Below are positions 1-9,815 of a stretch of 64,000 nt of DNA, piece after piece. Under the pieces are notes generated by a model, which was not told where the DNA came from, made no database searches, and saw only the letters and a program-made list of their open reading frames with translations. The stretch lies in the NCBI RefSeq assembly GCF_022024175.1, contig NZ_CP091794.1, forward strand, positions 3,348,001-3,412,000. Direction: 5' to 3'. Position numbers and translations under genes: made by a program. This DNA is from Prevotella communis. GTDB lineage: Bacteria > Bacteroidota > Bacteroidia > Bacteroidales > Bacteroidaceae. How positions within the stretch are numbered: position 1 is the stretch's first letter; each line of letters starts with the position of its first letter.

Positions 1-519
1 GTAAGCATTCTCTATAGACATTTTACATAATTCTGCAAACCATTCAGCCTCATGCCTCTCTATTTGCTTCAAACAAGTCAGCGTTCGCTTATAATACTTA
101 CCCGGCTTTTTTATTTCACCTGCTAGAATCTTTGCCCACAGAACCCTAATTTGATCGTCAGAACAGTCTTTAGCGCAATCAAAGAAGTGAGCTGACCACT
201 CGTCGCTTGGCAAATTAGCGGGCAACTTTGACGGATCAAGACCTTGGAGCTCAGCCATAGCACCTCCATATATTTCAGCGATATTATGGAGTTCGTTGCG
301 GTCTCTGGAAGTCCTGGCAACATTAATTATATCCTGAGCCATTGCCTCCTTTAGAGCAATTATTGCATTCTGATTTGAACGCTCTTGCTCTATCACCATT
401 TTAGCTCGTTCGTCCCTTTTGAGAACAAACGGATGCATCAAGGAACTGATGCCTTTATCAAGGCAATCAACCACTCGCTTTAATGGCTCACTGAGTCCAG
501 CTAAATCTTTTATGTTCAT
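1..519 (-). CDS. DUF2806 domain protein (partial, runs off left edge)
   Basis: The frame is open from an ATG at 519 to base 1 (173 residues, no stop). The visible part has a charged N-terminal half followed by a stretch with Trp-Ser-Ala-His-Phe-Phe, then DDQIRVLWAKILAGEIKKPG and RTLTCLKQIE, which I recognise as the DUF2806 signature (LWAxILAGExxxPGxxSxRTL). Function of the family is not known to me. It starts 28 bp after the stop of the RdrB-like gene on the same strand, so it may be cotranscribed with the RADAR-like genes as an accessory, or simply be the next gene of a defence island. The C-terminus lies outside the window. Confidence 0.75.
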   Translation of the reverse strand, partial: MNIKDLAGLSEPLKRVVDCLDKGISSLMHPFVLKRDERAKMVIEQERSNQNAIIALKEAMAQDIINVARTSRDRNELHNIAEIYGGAMAELQGLDPSKLPANLPSDEWSAHFFDCAKDCSDDQIRVLWAKILAGEIKKPGKYYKRTLTCLKQIERHEAEWFAELCKMSIENAY

Positions 520-547
520 AGCAAGGAAAGATAGTTAATGGATTGTT

Positions 548-3085
548 CTAAATTTCTTTTAAGAATCTTTGTTCCACTGACATTTTTCTCACCCTATTCA
601 GCCACTCTTTAATGGCCCTAGGTGAATTCTTAAACCTCTCATCATCCGTCTTTTCAAGAGCGATCCCCATCAAGGCGTACTCACGCTCAAGTGAGGTTGA
701 GAACACACCAGAGTCGTCTGTATTGATCGAAACACTTATCTCATGAGGAGGATAAGGTGTATTCAACCCAAAATTGTTGAACTTAAAGATAGGATGTTCA
801 ATATAATCCTTCATCTCTCCAATCCTCAAATTAGACGAGGGGTTGCACTCAATGGCAATATGTAAACGTTCCACTTTGGAAAGCAACAGTTCCCTTACTT
901 CATCCACCATCTTCACAAACTCAATATAATAATTGTGGGCTATGGGAAGAATTATTGACTTATTTCCCTGCTCCTGCGCTTTTTTGTTGTAGTGGTATTC
1001 AAAATACAAGGTCCTGGCTTTCTCATTGTTTCTTGCTCTATTCACATCTGATTCCTTGTCATTCAGCGCAGCCTTACTCCAATCGCTTAAACTATCCTCC
1101 TGCTTCGCCTTTTGCAATACCGTTTCAGGAGCATCGCCTCTTAAAAGCCAGGAATCGTAATAGTCGTGAATATCAAACTGGACATCGCAATCTGTATTAT
1201 CATATATCAACTGAAAGAGGTGCTTGGCCTCATATTCCAGATACTCACATAAAGATATGCGTCCTACCAAATTTGCCACACGTACATACAGCCAAACAAA
1301 GTTGTCCAAGATCACCTGTCTTGTGGCTCGGATGGCCTTTCCTCTACTCTTATAATACACTTCCACATCAGTACCCAGTACCAAGGCATGTCCCAAACGG
1401 TCATTGCTGCGAAAGTTCATAAAAGTAAGCACCTCATCTACGGCACGAAGGCCATCTACTACGTCATAAAAGTCTTCACCCACATGATATGTCATTTTCA
1501 AGACAGCTGGATGATTCTCGACTTCATCCTTAATGATATGGTGTCTCAAAAACCTAAAGGCCTGTGCAAAAACTTCTGGACGGCACTTAATCTCTGAATT
1601 TGCAGCATCAATACCAACCACTCGCGATGCGCTTTTATAGCCTTTTCTCCTATAATCATAAAGGGCCACAGCCTGTTTCTTAACCTTATTACGAAGTTCA
1701 TAATGCCTCGGCAACAATTCTGAAGGTTTTCCGTCAGATGTCTTGATGAAATGGAAGATATAATAGCCGTTAAAACGCTTGTCATCCTTGTTTTTCCATT
1801 TTTTGACATGGTTATCCATCATAATGACAGAAGCACTATTTTCCTCTACTGTATTCTTTGGAGTCACTCTTGCCTCCATATATCGATTCGGACTATTTGG
1901 TCTCAGGAAGTTCAGAAAAGCCATAGGTGTCAAAAGGCGTTCATAAACAGAACCGTCGGGAATAAAACAACTCTTTCTCTGCTCATATGTGTCAAAATTC
2001 GCAAACCCAACCACATCATTCATCTGGATTATTTTTTCCCTCAACTGCTGTTTGAACACAATATATGCATACAGACACAATGCAATATCCTCATTTCCGT
2101 CATAAGCTTTGCGGAAAGCATTATAAAGAAGACTCCTCTCGCCTGTCAGTACAGAAAACACATCTTCAGAACCATCTGAAATAGCATAGTCGGGACACTT
2201 TCCACAATTCCCGATATTATCATAGAATCGCCCATAGGTAGTTCTATAATTCCAAGCACAGGCTGACATCTCAGACAGAATCGGTTGTATTTCCTCTATA
2301 CTTTTTCCATTCGCGAGTTTCTCAATCCATTCCTCGGGCAGTGAGCAGTTACTCTCACTCTTTGACAAGAATAGGAAGAATCGCAAAGCAACGGCCAATG
2401 CAACACATTCATACAATTCCCGCAGATCATGTGATTTCTTGTCTATACCCCCAAAAGTCTTTTTACCAAACAGGCTCAAAAATTCTCTTTCACGATGGCA
2501 TGGATAATTCATTAATGAAAGCCAACTTAGTTCGAAATTTGCAGAAGAGCCTTTCAAATGCGCATGCAATTCAGAAATAGGCAAAGAGAAAAGATGATTC
2601 ACATCGTTAGTTTCCACTTCCAGATATGGAGGCCATCGGAAGTTTTTTCTAGCTCCTATTCCCCGTCCCAAGTCGTAGGCAGCCAAATAGGCTGTCGTAA
2701 ACATATCCTCACCTAGTCTTGTTGTTGCCTCATGCCACTCGTCAACACTCCTGTACCTGCAATATAACGTATGGTCATTAACAATCAGTTTGTCTTTGGT
2801 AAAGTGAAGCAATATGTTCAGTACAGATGGTGTTTTTGAAAAATGTAACCCGCATGTATCCTCTGGACAACAGAAATAATAGTCTCGAATAACATTCAGG
2901 TGGACATCTAATTGATCCAACGAGCCTACTATACCGCGACGACAGGCACGGTATTTATAAGAATCCTTATCCAAAGTGTTAACCGGTGAGCTTAATCCAC
3001 TAAGCTTCGCCTGTTTTGTCAACGCTTGAATTAGTCGTCTCGGTGTCGGTTCCTGAAATGTTAGACGTATTGTTTCCTGTAACAT
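548..3085 (-). CDS. rdrB: RdrB-like adenosine deaminase (RADAR defence)
   Basis: A large (~845 aa) adenosine-deaminase-fold protein. Counting from the upstream GTG at 3091, the zinc-site HxH lies in ELHAHLKGS (residues 174-182), the catalytic HVGE at 536-539, DRLGHAL at 564-570 and the metal-binding NTDD near 790. A normal adenosine deaminase is about 350 aa; this size, the spacing of the motifs and the adjacent ATPase match RdrB of RADAR, which in characterised systems deaminates adenosine/ATP (originally reported as RNA) during phage infection. The first ATG (3085) lies inside the 3' end of the RdrA-like gene, an 86-bp overlap, and I see no later ATG before residue 130, so the long overlap seems real. 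Family call is by motif and context only. Confidence 0.82.
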   Translation of the reverse strand: MLQETIRLTFQEPTPRRLIQALTKQAKLSGLSSPVNTLDKDSYKYRACRRGIVGSLDQLDVHLNVIRDYYFCCPEDTCGLHFSKTPSVLNILLHFTKDKLIVNDHTLYCRYRSVDEWHEATTRLGEDMFTTAYLAAYDLGRGIGARKNFRWPPYLEVETNDVNHLFSLPISELHAHLKGSSANFELSWLSLMNYPCHREREFLSLFGKKTFGGIDKKSHDLRELYECVALAVALRFFLFLSKSESNCSLPEEWIEKLANGKSIEEIQPILSEMSACAWNYRTTYGRFYDNIGNCGKCPDYAISDGSEDVFSVLTGERSLLYNAFRKAYDGNEDIALCLYAYIVFKQQLREKIIQMNDVVGFANFDTYEQRKSCFIPDGSVYERLLTPMAFLNFLRPNSPNRYMEARVTPKNTVEENSASVIMMDNHVKKWKNKDDKRFNGYYIFHFIKTSDGKPSELLPRHYELRNKVKKQAVALYDYRRKGYKSASRVVGIDAANSEIKCRPEVFAQAFRFLRHHIIKDEVENHPAVLKMTYHVGEDFYDVVDGLRAVDEVLTFMNFRSNDRLGHALVLGTDVEVYYKSRGKAIRATRQVILDNFVWLYVRVANLVGRISLCEYLEYEAKHLFQLIYDNTDCDVQFDIHDYYDSWLLRGDAPETVLQKAKQEDSLSDWSKAALNDKESDVNRARNNEKARTLYFEYHYNKKAQEQGNKSIILPIAHNYYIEFVKMVDEVRELLLSKVERLHIAIECNPSSNLRIGEMKDYIEHPIFKFNNFGLNTPYPPHEISVSINTDDSGVFSTSLEREYALMGIALEKTDDERFKNSPRAIKEWLNRVRKMSVEQRFLKEI

Positions 3086-5498
3086 CTTCACGATAATTAT
3101 CTAGTGAACTAGCGTTTACAAGCAAATTATTCAAGAAATCCGGATTATTACGCATGCTCTGGATAGCATCCATGATGACTTTGAGGAAAGTCAAATGTAT
3201 CTTATTGTAATTTTCCTTGTCTTCAGCCTTATATTCATAAAGAGGGAAGGCATAATTTGCCAATTTATCCAATTCAGAGAAGAACAGTTCAAATCCTGCA
3301 AACGATTCAGTTCCTTCACATCTGACGATGATGTCCTGAAGTACCTCGAAATTTCGAAGCGATACGCGATGAATATAACCATAATCATTCTTTTCGTCCT
3401 CTCCATTAATAATTCTTTTTTTGAAAGAATCATAAGAAGCACTTTCCGCCATCACTTTGTAGAAATCCTTGTCGTAGCGGGAAATAGACTGGTCGTATCT
3501 AGTAATATTGAAAAGAAATGCACCAGAACTAATAACCACCTGGCTCTTTGTCGTTTCAGTGGGGATTGTCTCCCATTGCTCATAAAGTCGGACCGACTCA
3601 TCCTTATCGTTTACTCGCACATAATAAATGGACAGTACAAGCACTTCTGCCATTAGGACCTTGGATTTTTCCTCATCTGTAAGTGTCTGTTTAGTGCAAA
3701 TATCCTTGCATTCATTTACCAATGCGCGAAGCTTCTCCGCATTCAAGATAATATCAGTATTTGTCCTTTTCAATTGTACGAATGACCCTCCAATAAGCTT
3801 TTCATAATCATAATACATGCTCCACTTGTCCTGACGCAAGATGGAACTCCTTGTCTTACCGTCACTTCCCTCCAATTTTCTCTTCAAAGGTCTCTTCTTT
3901 TCTTCAAGCTCTCCCAATATCTCGCAATATGTATCATAGAGAAGCATGGAATAATAGGATTTGATGAAGAATAAAAACTTACGGTCTTTTTCCTGAATCA
4001 GACGAGGCTCAATTTCTGAAATCATTGTCAGAATGTCGGAAGTAGAAACTGGAAGATACCTATTCACCTCTGGTGAGGCACTTAAATAATCCCTGAACCG
4101 AGTCTTCATCATCTCCAACAGAGTTTTATTAAACAGTGTCATATCAAGAATGCTCCGCAACTTAAGTACATGTTCCCTATCATCAGAAATTAAGTTCGAA
4201 TGTACCCATGTCCCATAAAAATACTCTTTGAAGAGCGTCTTGTTATGCGGGTGTTCCTGATTATCTGCATGGTAGTCTGGCATCGTTATCAGAAGCTTCA
4301 TCAACTGACGCAGTTCCCTAAGATTTCGCGGAACAATGTAACTTTCATAGTAATTGGTGTTATAAAACAGATAACGAGTTTTCTTGAGAATCAATTCCAA
4401 TAGAGCCTGTTTTACAGAAACGAATTTTCTTCTGCTAACCTCCTTATTCATATTTTCTTCATCGGAATCTATAGGACAATCCAGTCCTGCCTCTGTGACA
4501 AATTTTCCAATAATATACAACTCGTAGTCATGATAGGTGGCCGGTTCAGGCATTTGTATACAATGACTTTGAGGAAACACCTTTGTGAGGTACTTCTCAG
4601 CTAGTTCTTCACAACATGACTTCTTTGAACCGTCTTTCAGCCCACTCATAAACTCCCTAACCTTTATTAATTTCAGTTGCTCCAGACTGCACGACACAAA
4701 AACCAGTAAATTAGGCTGAACGAAGTATTTACGCATGGATTCTATCATCTCTGATGCCTGAGCAAAATCCATATCCACATCATCGATACGCAATATCAGC
4801 ACCGTGTCTTTCCAATGGAAACAATCGATGTAGGCATCAACTAACTCCTTGATAGTACGTTTCAAATTAACGGATGCAGACGCTTCTTCAACATATTCCA
4901 TCAAATCTTCGTCTGAAAAATTGTCGTTTTTCCTTTCTTGATAGAGCCTATGAAGTTGGGAATGCGCTTCGCGATAACAGGAAAGGAATTTCTGTTTATC
5001 ATTGGTAGAAATACGTCCGTTCTCAGAGTCTTCAATTTGCTGTATAAAACTCTTATACAATTTTGCCAAGAATAATGACAACAAATTGTGAGCCTTATCA
5101 AAATAGGCTGGATCTATCAAATCGATAGTAACAAACTTGTCCTTATAAATAAACGGATGTGTTCTTTCCTTTACACACTTCTTCTTTATAAGCATATCAG
5201 CAACAGATATCATACACGAAGTTTTGCCCGTGCCCCTACCGCCTTCAAACGCGAAGATATTGTTATTGTAGTCAATATCATCATGAATATGCTCCGTATA
5301 ATTCTTATCCTTACTTTCCTTCTGATTCTCCTCTGTCTTCTCCAATTCCAGTTCTCTCAGATACGACTCCACCTGAAGCAAAGCCTGTCTGTACTGGGGT
5401 TCAAACAGTTTTCCTTCAATTTCAGCTTCTTTGATGGGACGGTTGTCATTATCAAAGTTGAATGTGATAGGTCTCTTTTCTGTCATAGTCTTATACAT
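3000..5498 (-). CDS. rdrA: RdrA-like AAA+/KAP-type ATPase (RADAR defence)
   Basis: A ~832-residue P-loop ATPase. Walker A is GGRGTGKTS near residue 87 and Walker B is VLILRIDDVD near 233-242 (counted from the ATG at 5498). The N-terminal ~70 residues are charged; the last ~30 are Ser/Thr/Asn rich and overlap the start of the RdrB-like gene. In known RADAR systems RdrA forms a ring ATPase that works with the RdrB shell. Possible starts are TTG 5558, ATG 5546, ATG 5498 and ATG 5486; 5498 gives an 8-bp overlap with the upstream stop and 5486 a 4-nt gap, both more natural than the 56-68 bp overlaps of the others. No RdrC or RdrD (SLATT membrane) gene is seen next to it. Confidence 0.8.
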   Translation of the reverse strand: MYKTMTEKRPITFNFDNDNRPIKEAEIEGKLFEPQYRQALLQVESYLRELELEKTEENQKESKDKNYTEHIHDDIDYNNNIFAFEGGRGTGKTSCMISVADMLIKKKCVKERTHPFIYKDKFVTIDLIDPAYFDKAHNLLSLFLAKLYKSFIQQIEDSENGRISTNDKQKFLSCYREAHSQLHRLYQERKNDNFSDEDLMEYVEEASASVNLKRTIKELVDAYIDCFHWKDTVLILRIDDVDMDFAQASEMIESMRKYFVQPNLLVFVSCSLEQLKLIKVREFMSGLKDGSKKSCCEELAEKYLTKVFPQSHCIQMPEPATYHDYELYIIGKFVTEAGLDCPIDSDEENMNKEVSRRKFVSVKQALLELILKKTRYLFYNTNYYESYIVPRNLRELRQLMKLLITMPDYHADNQEHPHNKTLFKEYFYGTWVHSNLISDDREHVLKLRSILDMTLFNKTLLEMMKTRFRDYLSASPEVNRYLPVSTSDILTMISEIEPRLIQEKDRKFLFFIKSYYSMLLYDTYCEILGELEEKKRPLKRKLEGSDGKTRSSILRQDKWSMYYDYEKLIGGSFVQLKRTNTDIILNAEKLRALVNECKDICTKQTLTDEEKSKVLMAEVLVLSIYYVRVNDKDESVRLYEQWETIPTETTKSQVVISSGAFLFNITRYDQSISRYDKDFYKVMAESASYDSFKKRIINGEDEKNDYGYIHRVSLRNFEVLQDIIVRCEGTESFAGFELFFSELDKLANYAFPLYEYKAEDKENYNKIHLTFLKVIMDAIQSMRNNPDFLNNLLVNASSLDNYREDVTGNNTSNISGTDTETTNSSVDKTGEA

Positions 5499-6162
5499 TT
5501 GCGTTAATCCATTTATCCATTGCGATATTAACTGGGTCTGCCTCATAATAATTACCAAAGCTGACCTTCATGAACAATTTCTGATAGTCTTCCTTCAAGT
5601 TATTAAAAATTGTATATGAAGCACGTACTCTACAACTGCTAAGCTTGGCCTCTTCAGAATGTTTCTTGGCCGTCTCCATACCTTCACCATTCCAAGCATA
5701 TACAGATTCTTCTCCATTCAAGCTCTTTATCAACAGGACCTTTCCATAATGCATCCCCACTCCGTAACTGATTTGGAATTTATAAACTCTATTTATCAAT
5801 TTAAATAAAGAATTTATCTTTCCAACGCAATCGAGTGTTGCATCAATATCTGTCTTGAACGGAGTATCGAATATGGCCACAATATAACTACCCAATGACA
5901 AGACGTCCCTACACTTGGAGTGCTCACAGAAAGCCTCATATATAGCCTTTGTGATTGTAGAACAATCGGTCTGTTGCTTGGTTTCAGACCAATCAACATA
6001 AACACTGACCACAGTCACATATACAATACCATTTTCAAAATTATCCCAATTCTCTACCTCACCCATATTCTGATACACCTTGATTTCCGCATTGCCCAAC
6101 AATGCGGATTTGATAATTCCAGAATATTGATCTATATCTATTGTAGGATGAAATTTTATCAT
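5491..6162 (-). CDS. Degenerate class III nucleotidyl cyclase-homology protein
   Basis: 223 residues with the layout of a class III adenylate/guanylate cyclase homology domain: VYVDWSETKQQTD (first metal Asp at about residue 57), SLGSYIVAIF at 89-98 where active enzymes have Gly-Asp, GVGMHYGKV at 134-142, and a final YAWNGEGMETA at 155-165 where active enzymes have an Asn followed by an Arg. The second metal Asp and the transition-state Asn/Arg appear missing, so it is probably not an active cyclase; I infer a nucleotide-sensing or structural role. It ends where the RdrA-like gene begins and starts 7 bp after the SNF2 helicase stop, so it is cotranscribed with RADAR-like genes. I know of no described RADAR locus with such a gene. 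Confidence 0.65.
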   Translation of the reverse strand: MIKFHPTIDIDQYSGIIKSALLGNAEIKVYQNMGEVENWDNFENGIVYVTVVSVYVDWSETKQQTDCSTITKAIYEAFCEHSKCRDVLSLGSYIVAIFDTPFKTDIDATLDCVGKINSLFKLINRVYKFQISYGVGMHYGKVLLIKSLNGEESVYAWNGEGMETAKKHSEEAKLSSCRVRASYTIFNNLKEDYQKLFMKVSFGNYYEADPVNIAMDKWINANV

Positions 6163-6169
6163 AATATTT

Positions 6170-8464
6170 CTAACTCAAAAGAGTACGCAATTCTTCAATT
6201 GAAAGTTTTCCACTATTGAGATTGAACACGTCTGCCGTCTGCTGTTTGCTTTGCTGCAAAGCCAGTATTTTCTCCTCAACGGTATCTTTACAAATCAGTC
6301 GCATTACTTCAACGGGGCGTTTCTGTCCTATGCGATGAGCTCGGGAGAAGGCCTGTGCCTCCACGGCAGGGTTCCACCAGTCATCCAGCAGCAACACGTA
6401 ATCTGCCGCAGTAAGGTTAAGGCCAACGCCTCCAGCCTTGATACTGGAGAGAAACACCTTTACTTCATCTTTGGTCTGAAATATTGAAACTGGCGTCTCA
6501 CGGTCGGTAGTGCTGCCATAAAGTGAAACGTAAGGTATGCGCTGTTCCTTAAGATATTCTTCCATTTCCTCCAGTGCCTGCACAAACTGTGAGAATATAA
6601 TCAATTTGTCGTCTTTACCCAGTTGCTGAATCTGCCCCAAAGCCAATTGCATCTTGGTGGATATATGTCGCCCACCTTTGTAAAGCGAGGAAGGCAACAA
6701 ATTCACTGAGACACAAGCCTGACGTAGCCTTAGCAAAGCCTCAAGGGCTATGCTAGTAACGCGGCCACTGATTCCGTTCTTTAATGCCTTATTGAATACG
6801 CTATGTACTCTGTTATACGTTTCAGATTCTTCTTTGTCAAACGTAACATATATATTGCGCTCAGTACAAGGAGGAAGTTCCTCCAAATACTCATTCTTGG
6901 TTCTCCTGAGAATGAACGGGTTCAACAACTTGGATGAAACCCTCAGGAAGGAATCCGTATTGGTGGCTCCGTCGGATAATTTTTTCAAGCGGTCGTGTAC
7001 AGACCTCATTCCCTTCATGAGAATGTAGAAGTATGACCAAACATCGTCAATCGCATTCTCAATGGGGGTTCCCGTCATCACAATGCCGTGACTAAAGTCT
7101 AATTGAGAGATAACCTTGTGCCGTTGAGTGTTGTCGTTCTTCAGCATCTGCGCCTCATCCAGAACCAATGTATCATAATGGACTACCTTGTAATAACTGA
7201 TGTTGCGGCGCAACAAATCGTAGGATATGATGTGTACCAACTTGTCCTGCTCGGGCACCCGTTGATTCAAGGACACCTTTCCATCCCATGAAAGAATGAA
7301 CCGCAGTATCTCTGCATTCCAATTGGTCACCAAAGAAGTAGGCACTACTATCAGTGTACGAGTATTGCCCGTAGAAAGCAGATGTGCCAACACTTGAAGG
7401 GTTTTGCCCAAGCCCATCTCGTCAGCAAGTATGCAGCCTGCCTGTTTTTTACGCATGGTGGCAAGCCAGTAAACGCCATCCCACTGATAATCACGCAGAG
7501 TTGCCGTGAAGTTCCGCTCAATGACATCTTCTATGGCATTCTTTTCATCAGGTGTCAGCGTTATCTCCTTGTACTTCTCAATCAGGTTCTCATCCTGGAT
7601 GAAATCATTAACAAAAGATTCATTATCCTGTTTGGAAATATCATCCTTTGAAAAGAACGCTGTGTAAGACCGACTTTGTTGAAAGTTGCGGCCATGCATA
7701 TAAGCATCCAACAGTTTGGCTGTAACATCATCATCAGTCAATTTTGCATCAGTACTGAACCAATCTATACCAGAGGAGGTGCGTTTGAAGTGCACCTTTG
7801 ATGCCGCGGACTTACCTTTGGCGTAGAGAATCTCCCAACCCAGACTTTCAAGATTCTTCAGGAAAGCCACTTCGTATGCGGGTAATGTAATGGTTCCATC
7901 GACTGACAACTCACAAGGTGACAATGTTTCTAACCATATTGATTCCTCTTTTGCATCCCTCTTTTTATAATTTCCATCAAGAGTTCGAATCGGGTACTCA
8001 TTATAGAAAGGCAAGGTCTCTGCTACTGCATCTTGATAGCGGAAGCGTACTTCTATACCGCTTTTCCAGTTTTCAAGGTTGGTGACATACAATGTTCCAC
8101 CCAACAGATTGGCAACTGGGAAACTGCCACTTGTACTTGTTAATTTTAGTTGTCCTTTCTTTAACGATCGACTATTACCACTTTGTATGAAACTGTATGG
8201 GTTTTCCCCTAACAATGTTACCACTTCTGGTAATGACAGTTCTTTACCAGAAATCCGGAACGGCTGGTATTCGAAGCCTAGATTATTCAGCATTGCAGCA
8301 TATTTACGTGTTAGCGGGTTGTCATCTATAGCAAGTTCTGACACGGTCACTTTGCGCACGAAAGGAGAAATCTGCGAAGAGCCACCTTCATTACAAACCT
8401 CTAAACACACTTCCTTAAGTGACTGTTGTTCCTCTACGTAAATATTTGCTATCCTGTAGGACAT
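6170..8464 (-). CDS. SNF2-family helicase/ATPase
   Basis: 764 residues. The C-terminal two thirds are a two-lobe SNF2 motor: ILADEMGLGKTLQVLAH (motif I), DEAQMLKN (motif II, DEAQ box), MTGTPIEN (motif III), GGVGLNLTAADYV and RAHRIGQKRPVEVMRL (motifs V-VI). The N-terminal ~300 residues are unrecognised. SNF2 proteins translocate on double-stranded DNA and remodel protein-DNA complexes; several bacterial defence systems use them. The start ATG lies 3 bp after the radical SAM gene stop and its own stop is 7 bp before the cyclase-like gene, which ties it to both neighbours. Whether it belongs with the radical SAM/peptide cassette or with RADAR cannot be told from sequence. Confidence 0.88.
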   Translation of the reverse strand: MSYRIANIYVEEQQSLKEVCLEVCNEGGSSQISPFVRKVTVSELAIDDNPLTRKYAAMLNNLGFEYQPFRISGKELSLPEVVTLLGENPYSFIQSGNSRSLKKGQLKLTSTSGSFPVANLLGGTLYVTNLENWKSGIEVRFRYQDAVAETLPFYNEYPIRTLDGNYKKRDAKEESIWLETLSPCELSVDGTITLPAYEVAFLKNLESLGWEILYAKGKSAASKVHFKRTSSGIDWFSTDAKLTDDDVTAKLLDAYMHGRNFQQSRSYTAFFSKDDISKQDNESFVNDFIQDENLIEKYKEITLTPDEKNAIEDVIERNFTATLRDYQWDGVYWLATMRKKQAGCILADEMGLGKTLQVLAHLLSTGNTRTLIVVPTSLVTNWNAEILRFILSWDGKVSLNQRVPEQDKLVHIISYDLLRRNISYYKVVHYDTLVLDEAQMLKNDNTQRHKVISQLDFSHGIVMTGTPIENAIDDVWSYFYILMKGMRSVHDRLKKLSDGATNTDSFLRVSSKLLNPFILRRTKNEYLEELPPCTERNIYVTFDKEESETYNRVHSVFNKALKNGISGRVTSIALEALLRLRQACVSVNLLPSSLYKGGRHISTKMQLALGQIQQLGKDDKLIIFSQFVQALEEMEEYLKEQRIPYVSLYGSTTDRETPVSIFQTKDEVKVFLSSIKAGGVGLNLTAADYVLLLDDWWNPAVEAQAFSRAHRIGQKRPVEVMRLICKDTVEEKILALQQSKQQTADVFNLNSGKLSIEELRTLLS

Positions 8465-8467
8465 AAT

Positions 8468-9799
8468 TCAAAATGAGTACTGGTACTCGTAGCTTTCAAT
8501 CATCATCTTGAGCAGATGCTCATTGGGGCCTTGGCATTTGAGTTGTTTCAGCAGTTGGCCTATACTCCACTCTTTACCCCTGAAATCATATTCATCAATC
8601 CTACATCCACCTCCGCAAATGTATCTTAAAACGCAGGTGCGACAAGGATCTACATATTCTACGCTAGTTTCAAAATGCGCTTGTTCTCCCTTCTGCAGGA
8701 AAAATAAAAGAGGATGGTCTTTGACATTACCATGAGAGGTTACTTCCAACACTCGATTGCAGAAATACACATTTCCGTCTGCGGCTATTGACAAGCCTCC
8801 GAATCCACAGTTTCTTGATACCAGATTGGGGGTATGACCTTCCATAAAGGACTGGTATTTGGCATTGGCATCTATCAGTTCTTCTATCTGTCGGATGCGA
8901 GCCTCGTAGGCTTTGTTTTCATCTTCTGTATATGTTTTTGCCCTTCCGGGTAGGATTTTCTTTGTGAGTTTGAAGAATACCTTTTTATCGGTTGCTTCGT
9001 TTATTCTTTTGACCAGCTCGACATATTTGTCTGCGCTGTCAATATTGTCATTGGTGAATGTGGTTGCCACAGATACACGTACTCCGTTATTGGAGAAACG
9101 TACAACTTGGTTTACCAACTGTTCAAAAATGCCAGCCTTACGCACTTTGGCATTAGATTCATCATCAACTCCATCAATACTGATCTGAACTTCTGCCAGA
9201 AGTGGCGACAGTTGGTCTATCAATTCATCAGTCCACAGGATACCATTCGTTAAGATCGTGCTTTGAAGACCTTTTTTGTGTGCTGACTCAATGATGGTTT
9301 GGAAATCAGGATTCATCAGTGGCTCGCCACCAGTGAAAGTAACGAATTGTCCTCCGGCTTGTGTGAACTCATCCAAAACACGAATCCAGTCATTGACAGA
9401 AAGCTCATTCTTCAGTTTTTTACCCGCTTTCATAAAACAATGTGTACAGGACAAGTTGCAGGCATTGGTGAGATAAATATTAAGCATTTTGTACCCTTGC
9501 ACGAAACTAGGACTTGGAATCTCATCCAAACCTGCAAATTGACGTGCCATAATAGCTGAGAGGAGTTTCAAAAACGCTTTCTTATCATCACCGTTCCCGA
9601 TTCGCCCCAATACCTCACCAATAGTTTCACCCTCCCGTAAAGACTGTAGGAAGTCCTTGGTACGATTATCGGGCAACACAAGCCAATTAGCGGTTTCTAC
9701 AGCTATGGCCAAAATCTTGCCAGAATATGGGATGTACTGGATATCAGAAGGAAAATGAAGACGATCTCCTAATTTTATTTCGCGTGATTGTTCTTTCAT
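8468..9799 (-). CDS. Radical SAM/SPASM peptide maturase
   Basis: 443 residues. Residues 1-100 form an N-terminal region that could be a peptide-recognition (RRE-like) domain. The radical SAM core has CNLSCTHC (Cys 114, 118, 121 bind the 4Fe-4S/SAM cluster) and TFTGGEPLM. The C-terminal SPASM region has NCGFGGLSIAADG, then CNRV and CRTCVLRYICGGGC for auxiliary clusters. Enzymes of this type install thioether or carbon-carbon crosslinks in ribosomal peptides. A 34-residue Cys-containing ORF lies 68 bp upstream on the same strand with a hairpin between, the usual precursor-maturase layout. The SNF2 helicase follows after 3 bp. The chemistry is not predictable from sequence. Confidence 0.88.
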   Translation of the reverse strand: MKEQSREIKLGDRLHFPSDIQYIPYSGKILAIAVETANWLVLPDNRTKDFLQSLREGETIGEVLGRIGNGDDKKAFLKLLSAIMARQFAGLDEIPSPSFVQGYKMLNIYLTNACNLSCTHCFMKAGKKLKNELSVNDWIRVLDEFTQAGGQFVTFTGGEPLMNPDFQTIIESAHKKGLQSTILTNGILWTDELIDQLSPLLAEVQISIDGVDDESNAKVRKAGIFEQLVNQVVRFSNNGVRVSVATTFTNDNIDSADKYVELVKRINEATDKKVFFKLTKKILPGRAKTYTEDENKAYEARIRQIEELIDANAKYQSFMEGHTPNLVSRNCGFGGLSIAADGNVYFCNRVLEVTSHGNVKDHPLLFFLQKGEQAHFETSVEYVDPCRTCVLRYICGGGCRIDEYDFRGKEWSIGQLLKQLKCQGPNEHLLKMMIESYEYQYSF

Positions 9800-9815
9800 T
9801 CAATTAGTGTTAATT

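Noticed and set aside
123..323. 66-codon minus-strand frame
   Set aside because: Lies in another frame within the DUF2806 gene, which has clear family motifs.
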